DNA from: a virus | Virus record (IMG/VR): IMGVR_UViG_3300050025_000072 | Coordinates: 1 to 29,397 of that record | Direction: 5' to 3' (one strand) | DNA: 29,397 bases | Shown here: positions 1 to 7,574 of the stretch, piece by piece | How the letters are laid out: each line of letters opens with the position of its first letter | Numbering within the stretch: the first letter of the stretch is position 1 | Notes under the pieces: model-generated | The model's input: the letters and a program-made list of their open reading frames with translations, nothing else | What the model was told of the DNA's origin: nothing | Databases searched by the model: none | Program-made: the position numbers and the translations under genes

Positions 1-1
1 A

Positions 2-322
2 ATGGACCATCTAAGATATAGAATTTGGGCGTCTCTCAAGTTCAATAAAAAGGTGGGGTCAGTAACAAAAGAACTTGGTTGTTCGATTCAGGAGCTTAGA
101 CAACATCTCGAGGCCTTATTTTATCCAAATAGCGAAACTGGAGAGACTATGACATGGGGTAATTATGGAAAATGGCATGTAGACCATATCTATCCTTTGT
201 CCAAACTAAATCTCAAAGATCCGAAACAGTTCCAGATGGCCTGTCGTTATACAAACTTGCAACCGTTATGGGCGCACGATAATTTGGTTAAAGGCGCAAG
301 GGTGGAGGCGACTGATGAATAA
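2..322 (+). CDS. HNH homing endonuclease, C-terminal part (cut by window edge)
   Basis: This is the C-terminal 106 residues of a free-standing HNH endonuclease. The HNH core is visible as GKWHVDHIYPLSKLN followed by CRYTNLQPLWAHDN, giving the His-Asn-Asn metal-binding arrangement of HNH nucleases that nick or cut DNA. The protein aligns along its whole length with the C-terminal half of the complete HNH protein at 3127-3816, including the LGC...L...L...F.PN.ETGE.M stretch before the core. The Met at position 2 matches an internal position of that paralogue, so the true start lies upstream of the window. The stop overlaps the next gene by 8 bases. Such genes usually spread as homing elements between phage genes. 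The family is clear; the DNA target is not known. Confidence 0.85.
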   Translation: MDHLRYRIWASLKFNKKVGSVTKELGCSIQELRQHLEALFYPNSETGETMTWGNYGKWHVDHIYPLSKLNLKDPKQFQMACRYTNLQPLWAHDNLVKGARVEATDE

Positions 323-1100
323 AATCGCAATCATAAGAAGACTGCCGGGATCGGGGCGATATAGACTTTACAGCAAGAAAAAGGATAAGTCTGGGCGAAG
401 AAAAAATCTTGGAACCTTTGATTCTCTTTCGGCCGCCCAAAAACACGAGGGTCAGGTTCAGTTTTTTAAAGGCCAGGGAGCGGACGACCAATATGCTGAC
501 GACAAACACGGAAAGACCCTACACGACATAAGCCGCATAGCACAATATTTAGAGCGCGCAGGTTTTATAGCCCACGCAAAAGAGCTCTATGCCGTGATGG
601 ATTCGATTGATGGCAGCTTAGACGACAGCTGCGATGACATACCCGACGCCCAACTTAACCCCGAAAATATCAACCATACAGATGCGGTTTGGTCTGACAG
701 AGAGTATTCCCCAATCGATATGGCCGGCGTTGGGCAGTTTGGTCTTCCTGGGCCTGTTACCGTAGCTTTTTTACAGCAGCTAACCAAAACGGCCCATGAG
801 TTTGACTTAAAAGGACTAATCGAAGAAGCAGATGAACTGGACGAACTACTTGTCCAACTAACGAGAGAACACGAAGAGCAAGACAACATAGACTCCGTTG
901 TGGGCGCTAATGGTTTGGTTGGTTCAAGCGTTACAGACAATCAGAACTGTGGTTTGTTCCAGGGTATGAGTGATTCCTATTTCTACACCGGATATCAGCA
1001 ACAAGAGGGGGTGTTTGATCACGGACAAGACAAGAGCAGGAATAGTAATGTTGGTGGAGGTTATAATCGTGAAGAAACAGAAAGAAAACTTACCCTTTAA
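315..1100 (+). CDS. Unknown phage protein: basic N-terminal domain plus two helical-hairpin modules
   Basis: This 261-residue protein is not assigned to a named family. Residues 1-52 form a basic, beta-rich segment (IIRRLPGSGRYRLYS, then KNLGTFDS and Q.QFFK). It resembles a short domain I associate with many phage hypothetical proteins that reads as K-Y-R-v-y-S...KNLGT...A. Residues 69-100 and 151-185 each fit the helical-hairpin module that recurs through this window (L..iA..L...G....A...D). The C-terminal 70 residues are polar, rich in Gly, Asn and Gln, and probably disordered. A GGAGG lies just before the ATG at 315, which overlaps the stop of the HNH gene. It ends just before a promoter-like motif, so it closes the upstream transcription unit. 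A virion or assembly role is inferred from context only. Confidence 0.7.
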   Translation: MNKIAIIRRLPGSGRYRLYSKKKDKSGRRKNLGTFDSLSAAQKHEGQVQFFKGQGADDQYADDKHGKTLHDISRIAQYLERAGFIAHAKELYAVMDSIDGSLDDSCDDIPDAQLNPENINHTDAVWSDREYSPIDMAGVGQFGLPGPVTVAFLQQLTKTAHEFDLKGLIEEADELDELLVQLTREHEEQDNIDSVVGANGLVGSSVTDNQNCGLFQGMSDSYFYTGYQQQEGVFDHGQDKSRNSNVGGGYNREETERKLTL

Positions 1101-1106
1101 CAACCC

Positions 1107-1135
1107 AATCTACTAATAATCACATCTAAATATAG
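1107..1135 (+). promoter_or_regulatory. Bipartite promoter-like motif, copy 1
   Basis: AATCTACTAATA at 1107-1118 is followed after exactly 8 bases by TAAATATAG at 1127-1135. The same two blocks with the same spacing occur at 14980, 17854 and 19704, and with more divergence at 19008 and 26681. This copy lies between the stop at 1100 and the ATG at 1165, where a promoter for the next genes would be expected. The promoter role is inferred from position and recurrence. Confidence 0.6.
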
Positions 1136-1164
1136 ACGTAGTGTATTTTGTATCAGGGAGTGGT

Positions 1165-1755
1165 ATGTTCAAAGCATCTGATCTTGGCCCACGATTAACA
1201 GTTCAGATCTCGCCAGAAGAGAAGCAACTGGCCAAGAATGCCAAGATCGAGTTTAAGGCCGTGTTAAAGGAGCTCAAAGATGTTATTGGGACTATTCTGG
1301 ACCTGCGTGACTCTATAAACGACCAGCACCCCAGCAAAGAGGATCTGGACAACAAATACAAAGGCCGGCTGCTGAGATATAAACGCAAAATAGTCAAATC
1401 ATTCAACATCTTTCTGAAACATCTCCAAACGAATATGGGGAATCTGGCCAAAATAAATGACCCCGATATGATTAGACTTCGCGAGATCTTAGTAGCAGAA
1501 GTAAGCGAACTGACTGATGGAGTTGAGAAAGTGTTGGATTTGCTTGATGATGCCGGCAAGGATAACTTCACGCAGACACTTCAACAAATAACGGCACAAC
1601 TCGAAAAGCGCCAGGGATCAATAAACGACGCGATCGGCAACCAACTTTTCAATAAACTGGATCATGATTTGCTGGGCGTTATGAGAATCGGGCAACTTAA
1701 ATTCAACATACAGAAACGATCCAGGCTTATGCTGATGTTGGTCAAGGGGCAATAA
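1165..1755 (+). CDS. Unknown, predicted all-helical protein
   Basis: This 196-residue protein of unknown function is highly charged and apparently all-helical. Lys/Glu-rich stretches occur around residues 20-90 (KFKAVLKELKDVI-like heptads) and again around 110-160, compatible with coiled coils. The C-terminus is basic and hydrophobic (QKRSRLMLMLVKG). I chose ATG 1165 because GGGAG lies 4 bases upstream; an in-frame GTG at 1141 has no ribosome binding site. It is the first gene after promoter-like motif copy 1, and its TAA overlaps the next ATG by one base, so the two are probably translationally coupled. No signal peptide or clear membrane helix is seen. A structural or chaperone role is possible but unproven. 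Confidence 0.7.
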   Translation: MFKASDLGPRLTVQISPEEKQLAKNAKIEFKAVLKELKDVIGTILDLRDSINDQHPSKEDLDNKYKGRLLRYKRKIVKSFNIFLKHLQTNMGNLAKINDPDMIRLREILVAEVSELTDGVEKVLDLLDDAGKDNFTQTLQQITAQLEKRQGSINDAIGNQLFNKLDHDLLGVMRIGQLKFNIQKRSRLMLMLVKGQ

Positions 1756-1916
1756 TGGCGTTCGTAAAAGTTGGAGATGCTGAAAAGATCAACGCTTTCT
1801 TTGATGAGGATAAAGTAGTGATTTGCTCCAAGTGCGGCAAGATTCTGGATACACTTCAAATCTCCGCCGACCAAAATGCGCCTATTTGTACTTGCGAGAA
1901 AGATGACGAACAATAG
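1755..1916 (+). CDS. Small zinc-ribbon-like protein
   Basis: This 53-residue ORF starts at an ATG overlapping the preceding TAA by one base, and its end overlaps the start of the next gene. It carries CSKCGK at residues 24-29 and CTC at 45-47, a CxxC...CxC set that could bind one zinc ion as a small zinc ribbon. The rest is short and acidic. The tight overlap on both sides argues that it is a real, coupled gene. It has no obvious DNA-binding helix. A role in virion assembly or protein-protein contact is inferred only from position. Confidence 0.6.
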   Translation: MAFVKVGDAEKINAFFDEDKVVICSKCGKILDTLQISADQNAPICTCEKDDEQ

Positions 1917-2958
1917 ACAGGCAGCAAAAATCTATATGGGGCCGCAGAAAGTTGAGACCCCTAAAAGAGAAAAAGCGCCCGAAGTTATTAGCATTCCAGA
2001 GGGTAAGCGATATCCAAGAGACGTATATATAGCCAAGCCAAACAGTACAAAGATACGCGAAATGGCTGCCAAAGTATTAGAGTTGGTGAAGGATATACAT
2101 TTTGGTGATGATGCGCTAAAAGAGGCCGCGCGCAATGAACTGATTAGGCTTATTGTCGTTGAGGCGGGGGCAACAGTTAATAATGCAGAGTCTTTCGTGA
2201 CCAAAATACTACGAAGGGACATTGCGGATAGTGAAGGTAGTGGTGAGGTTAGATTTGTAGAGTTCTTGACGTCGGAACTTAATGATATGGTTTCGCACAT
2301 CCCAAGTACTCGATTTGATACACGAAAAGACAAGAGCGATGAAAGAGTTGGACCGGTAGCTATAAAGTATCCAAAAAGCCAAGATGATTCGCCGGCAGAG
2401 TTAGCTTTTATGTTCGCACCAAAATTCGTTGCTCTATCACAAAAGACTGGCGACGAATATAGAAACGCGCTAATAAACATCGTAAATGAAATGGCGTCGG
2501 CAACCGCTATATCACACGAATCGATCAGTAGGTTTGTAGATAAAATGCTCAAAGAAAAGGGAGAAATGGCAAGAAGGGGCATTCCATATTTTGAATCATT
2601 CCTGCTGAGCGCATTTCGTAGATTAATGAGATCACAGGAGCTTACAATGGCGTCTTTTCAACTAATCCAACTTACTAAACTGGCAGACCGATTAGATCAC
2701 GCCGGCAGAACACACCTGGCTAACTTGGTTGATGATGCGATTAAAGAGATCACTGCCGGCAAAGAGGAGACTGGCACTCAAGATTCAAGTGGCGCCAGTT
2801 CAGAAGAGGATTTTGGCGACGAACTTGATCGCCGTTCACTACGAGACATTCCAGATCCAGCGCAAGTAGAGTTTGATCAGTTGTATAAAGAGCTTGGAAG
2901 AGACCCTACTGATGAGGAATTGGCTGCATTTATGGGAGAAGAGGAAAGCCATGAGTAA
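1903..2958 (+). CDS. Unknown phage protein with one helical-hairpin module
   Basis: This 351-residue protein of unknown function starts at ATG 1903, with a GAGAA-type ribosome binding site just upstream inside the zinc-ribbon ORF; an in-frame ATG at 1876 has no such site. Residues 1-40 are basic and Pro-rich; the middle is helical and charged. Residues about 251-286 (LIQLTKLADRLD, then AGRTHLANLVDDAIKEI) are a clear copy of the helical-hairpin module. It is followed by an acidic linker and a C-terminal segment, LYKELGRDPTDEELAAFMG, which resembles a short helix pair found in sigma-70 region 3. No other sigma region is present, so it is not called a sigma factor. The stop overlaps the next start by 8 bases. 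A virion-assembly role is inferred. Confidence 0.7.
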   Translation: MTNNRQAAKIYMGPQKVETPKREKAPEVISIPEGKRYPRDVYIAKPNSTKIREMAAKVLELVKDIHFGDDALKEAARNELIRLIVVEAGATVNNAESFVTKILRRDIADSEGSGEVRFVEFLTSELNDMVSHIPSTRFDTRKDKSDERVGPVAIKYPKSQDDSPAELAFMFAPKFVALSQKTGDEYRNALINIVNEMASATAISHESISRFVDKMLKEKGEMARRGIPYFESFLLSAFRRLMRSQELTMASFQLIQLTKLADRLDHAGRTHLANLVDDAIKEITAGKEETGTQDSSGASSEEDFGDELDRRSLRDIPDPAQVEFDQLYKELGRDPTDEELAAFMGEEESHE

Positions 2959-3115
2959 CGCCAGCAACACTATTCAGTCTCTCGTGAAGTTGGCCGAGCT
3001 TTTAGAATCAAAGGGCCTATGCGAATATGCCAAACAAATCGAAGAAATAATCGAAGCAGTGGCAGAAGACAAGATGATACTTGACAACAGCGGCCAAGAA
3101 GAGAATAAGGAGTAA
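2951..3115 (+). CDS. Stand-alone helical-hairpin module protein
   Basis: This 54-residue protein consists almost entirely of one copy of the recurrent helical hairpin. Residues 8-40 read IQSLVKLAELLESKG, then LCEYAKQIEEIIEAVAED, with an acidic tail after it. It starts at ATG 2951, preceded by GAGGAA within the last codons of the upstream gene, and overlaps that gene by 8 bases. A gene that encodes only the module suggests that the hairpin folds and works by itself, perhaps by pairing with the same module in neighbouring proteins. That binding idea is inference. No other domain is visible. Confidence 0.65.
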   Translation: MSNASNTIQSLVKLAELLESKGLCEYAKQIEEIIEAVAEDKMILDNSGQEENKE

Positions 3116-3126
3116 TAGAATCTACA

Positions 3127-3816
3127 ATGTGTAATTCTACTAACAAAACATGTAAGCTATGCAAGCAAGAAAAATTGCTCGATGATTACTATGTTGACAG
3201 TAGGACCAGCAAGCATATGTCTACCTGCAAGGCCTGCTTAAAAGACAAACAAAAGGCATATTATGAGGAGAACAAAGCGAAATGCCTCGAATCGAGCAAG
3301 GAGTATGCCAAGAAACACATAAATGAAACAAGAGAGACAAAGCGTCGTTGGAAGAAGAACAACCCAGAATATGTCAAGGCGGAAAACGCAAAAAGGGCGC
3401 CTAAAATCAAAGCATGGCGACAGAAAAATAGGGTAAGGATTAATGAGAAAAATATTGCACGAAGAAAGAACGATGTTTGCTTTAAGATTCGATGTTATTT
3501 GCGCTCCAGGCTGTCAGCAGTAATTCGTGGCAACGTCAAGAATGGGTCGGCGATCAAAGACTTGGGATGCACTCTTGATGAACTTAAGACCTATTTACAG
3601 GAAAAATTCCAGCCCAACAGAGAAACTGGCGAGGAGATGACATTTGATAATTATGGCAAATGGCACATAGACCATATTATGCCGCTCTCTGCCTTTAACT
3701 TGACTGATCCCGAACAGCTTAAGAAAGCCTGCCACTATACGAATCTTCAGCCATTATGGGCCAAAGACAACATATCAAAGGGCGGGACTAACAGGAGAGA
3801 TTATGGCATTCACTAA
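3127..3816 (+). CDS. HNH homing endonuclease, complete
   Basis: This is a 229-residue free-standing HNH endonuclease. Residues 9-40 form a Cys-rich zinc finger (CKLCKQEK, then STCKACLKDKQ). A long, very basic helical stretch suited to DNA contact covers about residues 45-120. The HNH core is at about residues 173-217: NYGKWHIDHIMPLSAFNL and CHYTNLQPLWAKDN. The paralogue at 2-322 has the same core and the same pre-core segment. The nearest GGAG is about 14 bases before the ATG, longer than usual, so translation may be weak. Its 3' end overlaps the protease start by 14 bases and carries that gene's ribosome binding site. It is probably a homing insertion placed before the protease gene without disrupting it. 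Confidence 0.88.
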   Translation: MCNSTNKTCKLCKQEKLLDDYYVDSRTSKHMSTCKACLKDKQKAYYEENKAKCLESSKEYAKKHINETRETKRRWKKNNPEYVKAENAKRAPKIKAWRQKNRVRINEKNIARRKNDVCFKIRCYLRSRLSAVIRGNVKNGSAIKDLGCTLDELKTYLQEKFQPNRETGEEMTFDNYGKWHIDHIMPLSAFNLTDPEQLKKACHYTNLQPLWAKDNISKGGTNRRDYGIH

Positions 3817-6800
3817 GCTTGGAGAGTCTTTAGAGTTCAACCCTGCGCATGACATCCTGGCGGCCAAAGACGCGCTTGCTGACGTCGATATAGCCAAACG
3901 GTTCATCAAGCTGGCCAAGAATCTCAAGCGTATAGCTCCAAAAGCAAATGACTTTTTGTATTTCTCAGCAATCATGATGCATGCTGCCGAAGCTGCCCTG
4001 GTTGATCAAAAAACAGGAGAACCACTTAAGAACGTCAGGGGCGAAGCTGTGGATGGGCACTTTGAAGTCTTCATCAACAAGAAGGGCCAAGAATCGGTTC
4101 GTTGGCTTAGCGGAGATGGTATTAAACCCTATGCTAATGCCAATAAGGACATTTTTCCAGAAGACCATCTCATAGTAGCCCACAAGAAGTGGATAGGAAA
4201 AAGTTTGTGCAAAGATCACAAATCAGAATCAGTAGACGGCATTCGTGGCATTATTATCGATACTTACTACGATCACAAGTTCAAGCGACTTCATGCCTTG
4301 TGTGCTTTAGATCGTAAGAACTACGGCGATTTGGCTCGCAAGGTTGAAACAGGTTATGCCAACTGCGTTTCCATGGGTACAGCAGTAGGTCGTAGCATTT
4401 GCACTGAGTGTGGAAACATTGCCCTGACAGAACGAGATTACTGCCCGTGCATCAAAAACCGCACGCATTACGGGGAAATAAACTTAGATCTTAACCCGCT
4501 TGAGCTTAGTCTGGTCGTCAACGGTGCAGATGGTTTAGCCAAGGTCAAACAAATAATCGCGTCTATGAATGAGTACGTACAAACCAAGACAGCGCGTATA
4601 GAACAGCTTAAGTGCGATCGTTGCGTTAATCCGACTGAACTGCAACAACTGGCTGAGTCTATGGCCGATATGCAAAAACGATTGGGCGCTTTGATGGGCA
4701 CTACGCAAACTGTAACAAAACAGGCCGGCGAAATGGGTGAGCTGGCCAAGATGATCGCTACGCTGCAAGACCAACTCGAACTTGAAACTGATCCGAGCAA
4801 ACAGGCCGACTTAAAGAGCAAAATAGACTCGTTAATCGCCAAACTAAATCCAACAAATGAAACCACCACACAGCCTTCACGGGCAACAGTGGGTGGCGGC
4901 GAGGGTTATTCGGCACAAAACCCCGAAACAAGCTTGCCGACTCCGAGCTGGGCTTTTGGTCCGGATCAGAGGTTCGCTTCAAATTCTAATGTTACTGGAG
5001 ACGAAAATCAGGGTGCAACCAAAGAAATTCGTCTCCTTCGATCCAAGGTAGAGAGTATGATGAAATCGTTTGAAGAACTAAAAGCAAACATCCACAAGGA
5101 GGATACTATGAATTCTGCTAGAATCAAAGCTCGCGCAAAGGCTCGTAGGGCGTATTGGATGGGTGGTGAGGGTCTTAATGATCCAAAGAACCTCCCGTAC
5201 CCAAAGGAAGACTCGGACAAGATCCGTGACAAAGAGGACAAGCAAATGGTAGGCGAACCGCTAGAGACTGGATCAGAAGGCTTGCACCCTGGCGATAAAG
5301 AGACACTGACTGAGGTAAATCGTGACGGCCTCAATCTTAGCAAAGCCCAACTTGAGGAGCGTAGCATGCGTCGTCGTGCTTACTTCCAGGGCGGTGGCGG
5401 TCTTAATGAGCCAACACCAGGTGCAATCAAGTATCCCAAAGAGAACGGCGATGGCATTCGTAACGAGGGCGATCGGCAAATGGAAGACATCAAAGATATG
5501 GGTGGCACGGACGGTATGGTTCCTGGCGACAAAGAAATAAAGGAGAAACTACTCCGCGCTAAACTTAAAGCCAAATTCACGAAGTCAGCGTCAAAGGCCG
5601 ACTCGAAGTGGGAAGTTTATGCTGATGACAAGCTCATTCTTACGGCTTCAATCAAGGAAGCTTTTGAGGATGACAAGACCATCGACGAGAATTGGGAGTA
5701 TGCCAGTTCCGCTCAGTATGGTAAAGATGTCATGGCAGAGATCCGAAGCAAAGGTCTCGATAAAGTTGCGTACTTGCTCAAGGGTGCAGAGGGTGAAGTT
5801 CCTGCTCCAGCACCAGTAGCTCCAGACGCGGGTGGTCCTGTTTCTGCTCCTGTTCCTGATGCGGCTCCAGCACCGGCACCAGATGCTAAGCCGGAAGAGC
5901 CCAAGAAAGATGACATGAGCGATAAGGTTAATGCCGCTCTCAGTGCTATGGAAGAGAAGATCAGTGAAATCCGTGACCTTCTTGGCGGCGGAAAAGGTAA
6001 AGAGTCAGGTTTGGCCGAGTTAGACGTTAGCACAGACGCACCAATGGACAAGGTATTGGCGTCCGTTGAAGATTTGCTTGATGACGCGGCTGACGAGTTG
6101 GCTTTGATCAGCGAAGCATTTGACGGCAAGTTGGACGAGGCTGCTAAGGCTAAGGCTATCAAGTTGGCCGGTCAGGCTCTTGAAGATTCACAGGCTATTA
6201 TCTCCGAAGCAAATCAGGCCATTGAGTCGGCCAAAAAGTGCTGCGGTAGCGTTTCGGCAGTAGAGGGGACAATTCAGGCTCGCGCAAATAAACGTGCTGC
6301 TTTGCTCGCTAAGGCAATGGAAGAGATGGCGGCAGAGGCACCAGTAGTTTCACAGCCGGCCAAAGACAAAGATGGCGACAAAGATGAAGTTGCCAAGCTC
6401 AAAGAAGAGATTAAAGAACTCAAAGAAGAGCTGAAAGAATGCAAGAAGGGCGAGGAAGATGTCGTTGAGGTAGAGGAAGAGGAAGCCGAGAAGGAAGATG
6501 ACGGCAAAGATGGTCAGTGCGCTCATGGGCCGGAAACTACTTGCGACTATTGCATGCCGGCAGTTGATATGGCCAATACAGTAACGGTTAAGCCTGGTGA
6601 TAAGGTTGAGGTAAAAGCAGCAAAGAGGACCCGTGAAGAGATTATTGCCCAGGCCGAAGCTATCCTCGGCAAATATCAGCTCACGTTAGACAAGGCACAG
6701 ACCGTTACAGAGCCTACTTTTACCCAGGCTCATCCAAAGGGCGGAACAGTTACAGAGCTAACCGGCACCAAGACTCCAGAAGCAAAAGTTGAGACCATTG

Positions 6801-7345
6801 CAGAGCAGCATGAAGTGATTGAAGAGATCGCTTTGTCTGGCCCGCGCAATGTTCGTGAAGCCGCTGCCATACTTAACGAGAAGATTGTAGAAGGCAAGAT
6901 CAAAGTAGAAGATCTTGACCGGCTCGTTGCGGAAGGCAAAGCTGATGCGGAGTGCGTTGCCTACTTTAAGAAGTTCTGGGCACAAGCTCCTGGCACTGGC
7001 TCTTTTGGGGCAGATCTAAGCAAGGATTTTGATGGCGCAAAGAAGAAGGCCTCGGTTGATGAAGTCAAGGCCAAGTACCGCCGCGCCTATGATGTTGGTC
7101 TCGTTGCGCAGGAGAAGGGCTTTATCAATGCTAACCGTGAAGCTCTAAACTCCTATGTGGACGAAATCATGAAGTTTGATGACGCTGCATTTGAGTCAAA
7201 CCGCAGGGTAATGGCCGGATACAAGACCAAGAAAGGTGGTCTCCCCGTGATTACCGCTGGGGCCGATAGTGCAGATCTAAGCTCCTCAGTCAATGAGCAA
7301 CCAGAAAGTGCGGCTGACCAACTTAGCGTTTTGTGGCGTAAGTAA
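3803..7345 (+). CDS. Prohead protease fused to a long scaffold-like region
   Basis: This 1180-residue protein combines two assembly functions. Residues about 85-250 resemble T4 gp21-like prohead proteases of the herpesvirus assemblin fold. The likely catalytic His139 lies in CKDHKS, and the likely nucleophile Ser190 in NCVSMG. The segment NPLELSLVVNGAD at 231-243 matches the usual end of this domain. Inserted just after Ser190 is a Cys set (C200, C203, C214, C216) that could bind zinc. Downstream come helical, acidic regions, two copies of a RRAY..GG.GLN.P repeat, an Ala/Pro linker near residues 665-705 and a Lys/Glu coiled coil near 865-905, all typical of scaffold or core proteins. A GGAGAG precedes ATG 3803. 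Such proteases mature the capsid and degrade the scaffold. A terminator follows at 7376. Confidence 0.8.
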   Translation: MAFTKLGESLEFNPAHDILAAKDALADVDIAKRFIKLAKNLKRIAPKANDFLYFSAIMMHAAEAALVDQKTGEPLKNVRGEAVDGHFEVFINKKGQESVRWLSGDGIKPYANANKDIFPEDHLIVAHKKWIGKSLCKDHKSESVDGIRGIIIDTYYDHKFKRLHALCALDRKNYGDLARKVETGYANCVSMGTAVGRSICTECGNIALTERDYCPCIKNRTHYGEINLDLNPLELSLVVNGADGLAKVKQIIASMNEYVQTKTARIEQLKCDRCVNPTELQQLAESMADMQKRLGALMGTTQTVTKQAGEMGELAKMIATLQDQLELETDPSKQADLKSKIDSLIAKLNPTNETTTQPSRATVGGGEGYSAQNPETSLPTPSWAFGPDQRFASNSNVTGDENQGATKEIRLLRSKVESMMKSFEELKANIHKEDTMNSARIKARAKARRAYWMGGEGLNDPKNLPYPKEDSDKIRDKEDKQMVGEPLETGSEGLHPGDKETLTEVNRDGLNLSKAQLEERSMRRRAYFQGGGGLNEPTPGAIKYPKENGDGIRNEGDRQMEDIKDMGGTDGMVPGDKEIKEKLLRAKLKAKFTKSASKADSKWEVYADDKLILTASIKEAFEDDKTIDENWEYASSAQYGKDVMAEIRSKGLDKVAYLLKGAEGEVPAPAPVAPDAGGPVSAPVPDAAPAPAPDAKPEEPKKDDMSDKVNAALSAMEEKISEIRDLLGGGKGKESGLAELDVSTDAPMDKVLASVEDLLDDAADELALISEAFDGKLDEAAKAKAIKLAGQALEDSQAIISEANQAIESAKKCCGSVSAVEGTIQARANKRAALLAKAMEEMAAEAPVVSQPAKDKDGDKDEVAKLKEEIKELKEELKECKKGEEDVVEVEEEEAEKEDDGKDGQCAHGPETTCDYCMPAVDMANTVTVKPGDKVEVKAAKRTREEIIAQAEAILGKYQLTLDKAQTVTEPTFTQAHPKGGTVTELTGTKTPEAKVETIAEQHEVIEEIALSGPRNVREAAAILNEKIVEGKIKVEDLDRLVAEGKADAECVAYFKKFWAQAPGTGSFGADLSKDFDGAKKKASVDEVKAKYRRAYDVGLVAQEKGFINANREALNSYVDEIMKFDDAAFESNRRVMAGYKTKKGGLPVITAGADSADLSSSVNEQPESAADQLSVLWRK
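5108..7345 (+). CDS. Nested in-frame scaffold start inside the protease gene
   Basis: A perfect AAGGAGG at 5096-5102 lies 5 bases before an in-frame ATG at 5108, codon 436 of the protease-scaffold gene. Translation from here would give a 745-residue scaffold without the protease domain. The start falls between a low-complexity linker and the RRAY..GG.GLN repeats, which is where a domain boundary would be expected. Lambda C/Nu3 and herpesvirus UL26/UL26.5 use the same nested arrangement to make more scaffold than protease. The ribosome binding site and frame are seen directly; use of the start is inferred. Confidence 0.6.
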   Translation: MNSARIKARAKARRAYWMGGEGLNDPKNLPYPKEDSDKIRDKEDKQMVGEPLETGSEGLHPGDKETLTEVNRDGLNLSKAQLEERSMRRRAYFQGGGGLNEPTPGAIKYPKENGDGIRNEGDRQMEDIKDMGGTDGMVPGDKEIKEKLLRAKLKAKFTKSASKADSKWEVYADDKLILTASIKEAFEDDKTIDENWEYASSAQYGKDVMAEIRSKGLDKVAYLLKGAEGEVPAPAPVAPDAGGPVSAPVPDAAPAPAPDAKPEEPKKDDMSDKVNAALSAMEEKISEIRDLLGGGKGKESGLAELDVSTDAPMDKVLASVEDLLDDAADELALISEAFDGKLDEAAKAKAIKLAGQALEDSQAIISEANQAIESAKKCCGSVSAVEGTIQARANKRAALLAKAMEEMAAEAPVVSQPAKDKDGDKDEVAKLKEEIKELKEELKECKKGEEDVVEVEEEEAEKEDDGKDGQCAHGPETTCDYCMPAVDMANTVTVKPGDKVEVKAAKRTREEIIAQAEAILGKYQLTLDKAQTVTEPTFTQAHPKGGTVTELTGTKTPEAKVETIAEQHEVIEEIALSGPRNVREAAAILNEKIVEGKIKVEDLDRLVAEGKADAECVAYFKKFWAQAPGTGSFGADLSKDFDGAKKKASVDEVKAKYRRAYDVGLVAQEKGFINANREALNSYVDEIMKFDDAAFESNRRVMAGYKTKKGGLPVITAGADSADLSSSVNEQPESAADQLSVLWRK
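5144..5536 (+). repeat. Tandem protein repeat in the scaffold region (two units)
   Basis: Unit 1 (5144-5302) and unit 2 (5372-5536) encode the same pattern: RRAY-x2-GG-x-GLN[D/E]P, then YPKE..D.IR...D.QM, then G...G..PGDKE. Each unit is 53-55 residues, with a charged spacer between them. A shorter echo, KYRRAYDVG, occurs near 7075. The DNA is diverged but the residue pattern is clear, so the repeat is an old duplication kept for function. Confidence 0.7.
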
Positions 7346-7375
7346 ATAGTGCGTTAAACCCAGCAGAATTCAGGT

Positions 7376-7409
7376 GGGGGAGCGGGTCTAAACCATCCGC
7401 TCCCTTCCT
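7376..7409 (+). terminator. Hairpin terminator after the protease-scaffold gene
   Basis: GGGAGCGG at 7378-7385 pairs perfectly with CCGCTCCC at 7397-7404 around an 11-base loop, and two G-U pairs can extend the stem. The tail is TTCCTCCTT, pyrimidine-rich but without a clean run of T, so termination may be partial. It lies 30 bases after the stop at 7345. Confidence 0.6.
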
Positions 7410-7424
7410 CCTTAAAGAGATCAT

Positions 7425-7574
7425 ATGAACACCAGAATAGTTCGAGACCTTGAGCTGAGACTGGAAATGCAAGAGCTAAGAGAGCTGGGTTTGAATGATG
7501 ATGATTTGGATGGATTTTTAGATCTGTATTATGAAGAGTGGGGGCTTGATGACGTTGAGGCATTCAATAACTAA
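7425..7574 (+). CDS. Small acidic helical protein
   Basis: This 49-residue ORF starts at ATG 7425 with AAAGAGA just upstream, directly after the terminator hairpin. The product is acidic, with an N-terminal amphipathic helix (residues 5-22, LELRLEMQELRELG-like) and a C-terminal Asp/Glu-rich part containing Tyr and Trp. It overlaps the next gene's start by 26 bases. I do not recognise it. Its size and position fit a small regulator or an assembly accessory factor, but neither is shown. Confidence 0.45.
   Translation: MNTRIVRDLELRLEMQELRELGLNDDDLDGFLDLYYEEWGLDDVEAFNN

Noticed and set aside
2872-2930. Sigma-factor-like ELGR-PT-EEL-MG segment at the end of the 1903 gene
   Set aside because: Only this short helix pair resembles sigma-70 region 3. 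No region 2 or 4 is present, so it is not a sigma factor.
3119-3144. AATCTACAATG and TTCTACTAAC near the second HNH gene as a copy of the promoter-like motif
   Set aside because: Neither matches the first block fully, the second block is absent, and the better match lies inside the gene.
5713-6162. Long minus-strand open frame opposite the scaffold region
   Set aside because: It is low-complexity (Ser/Ala-rich) and mirrors the codon bias of the scaffold gene; no ribosome binding site or family motif. The same holds for minus-strand frames at 587-940, 1932-2582, 22101-22445 and 25899-26327.
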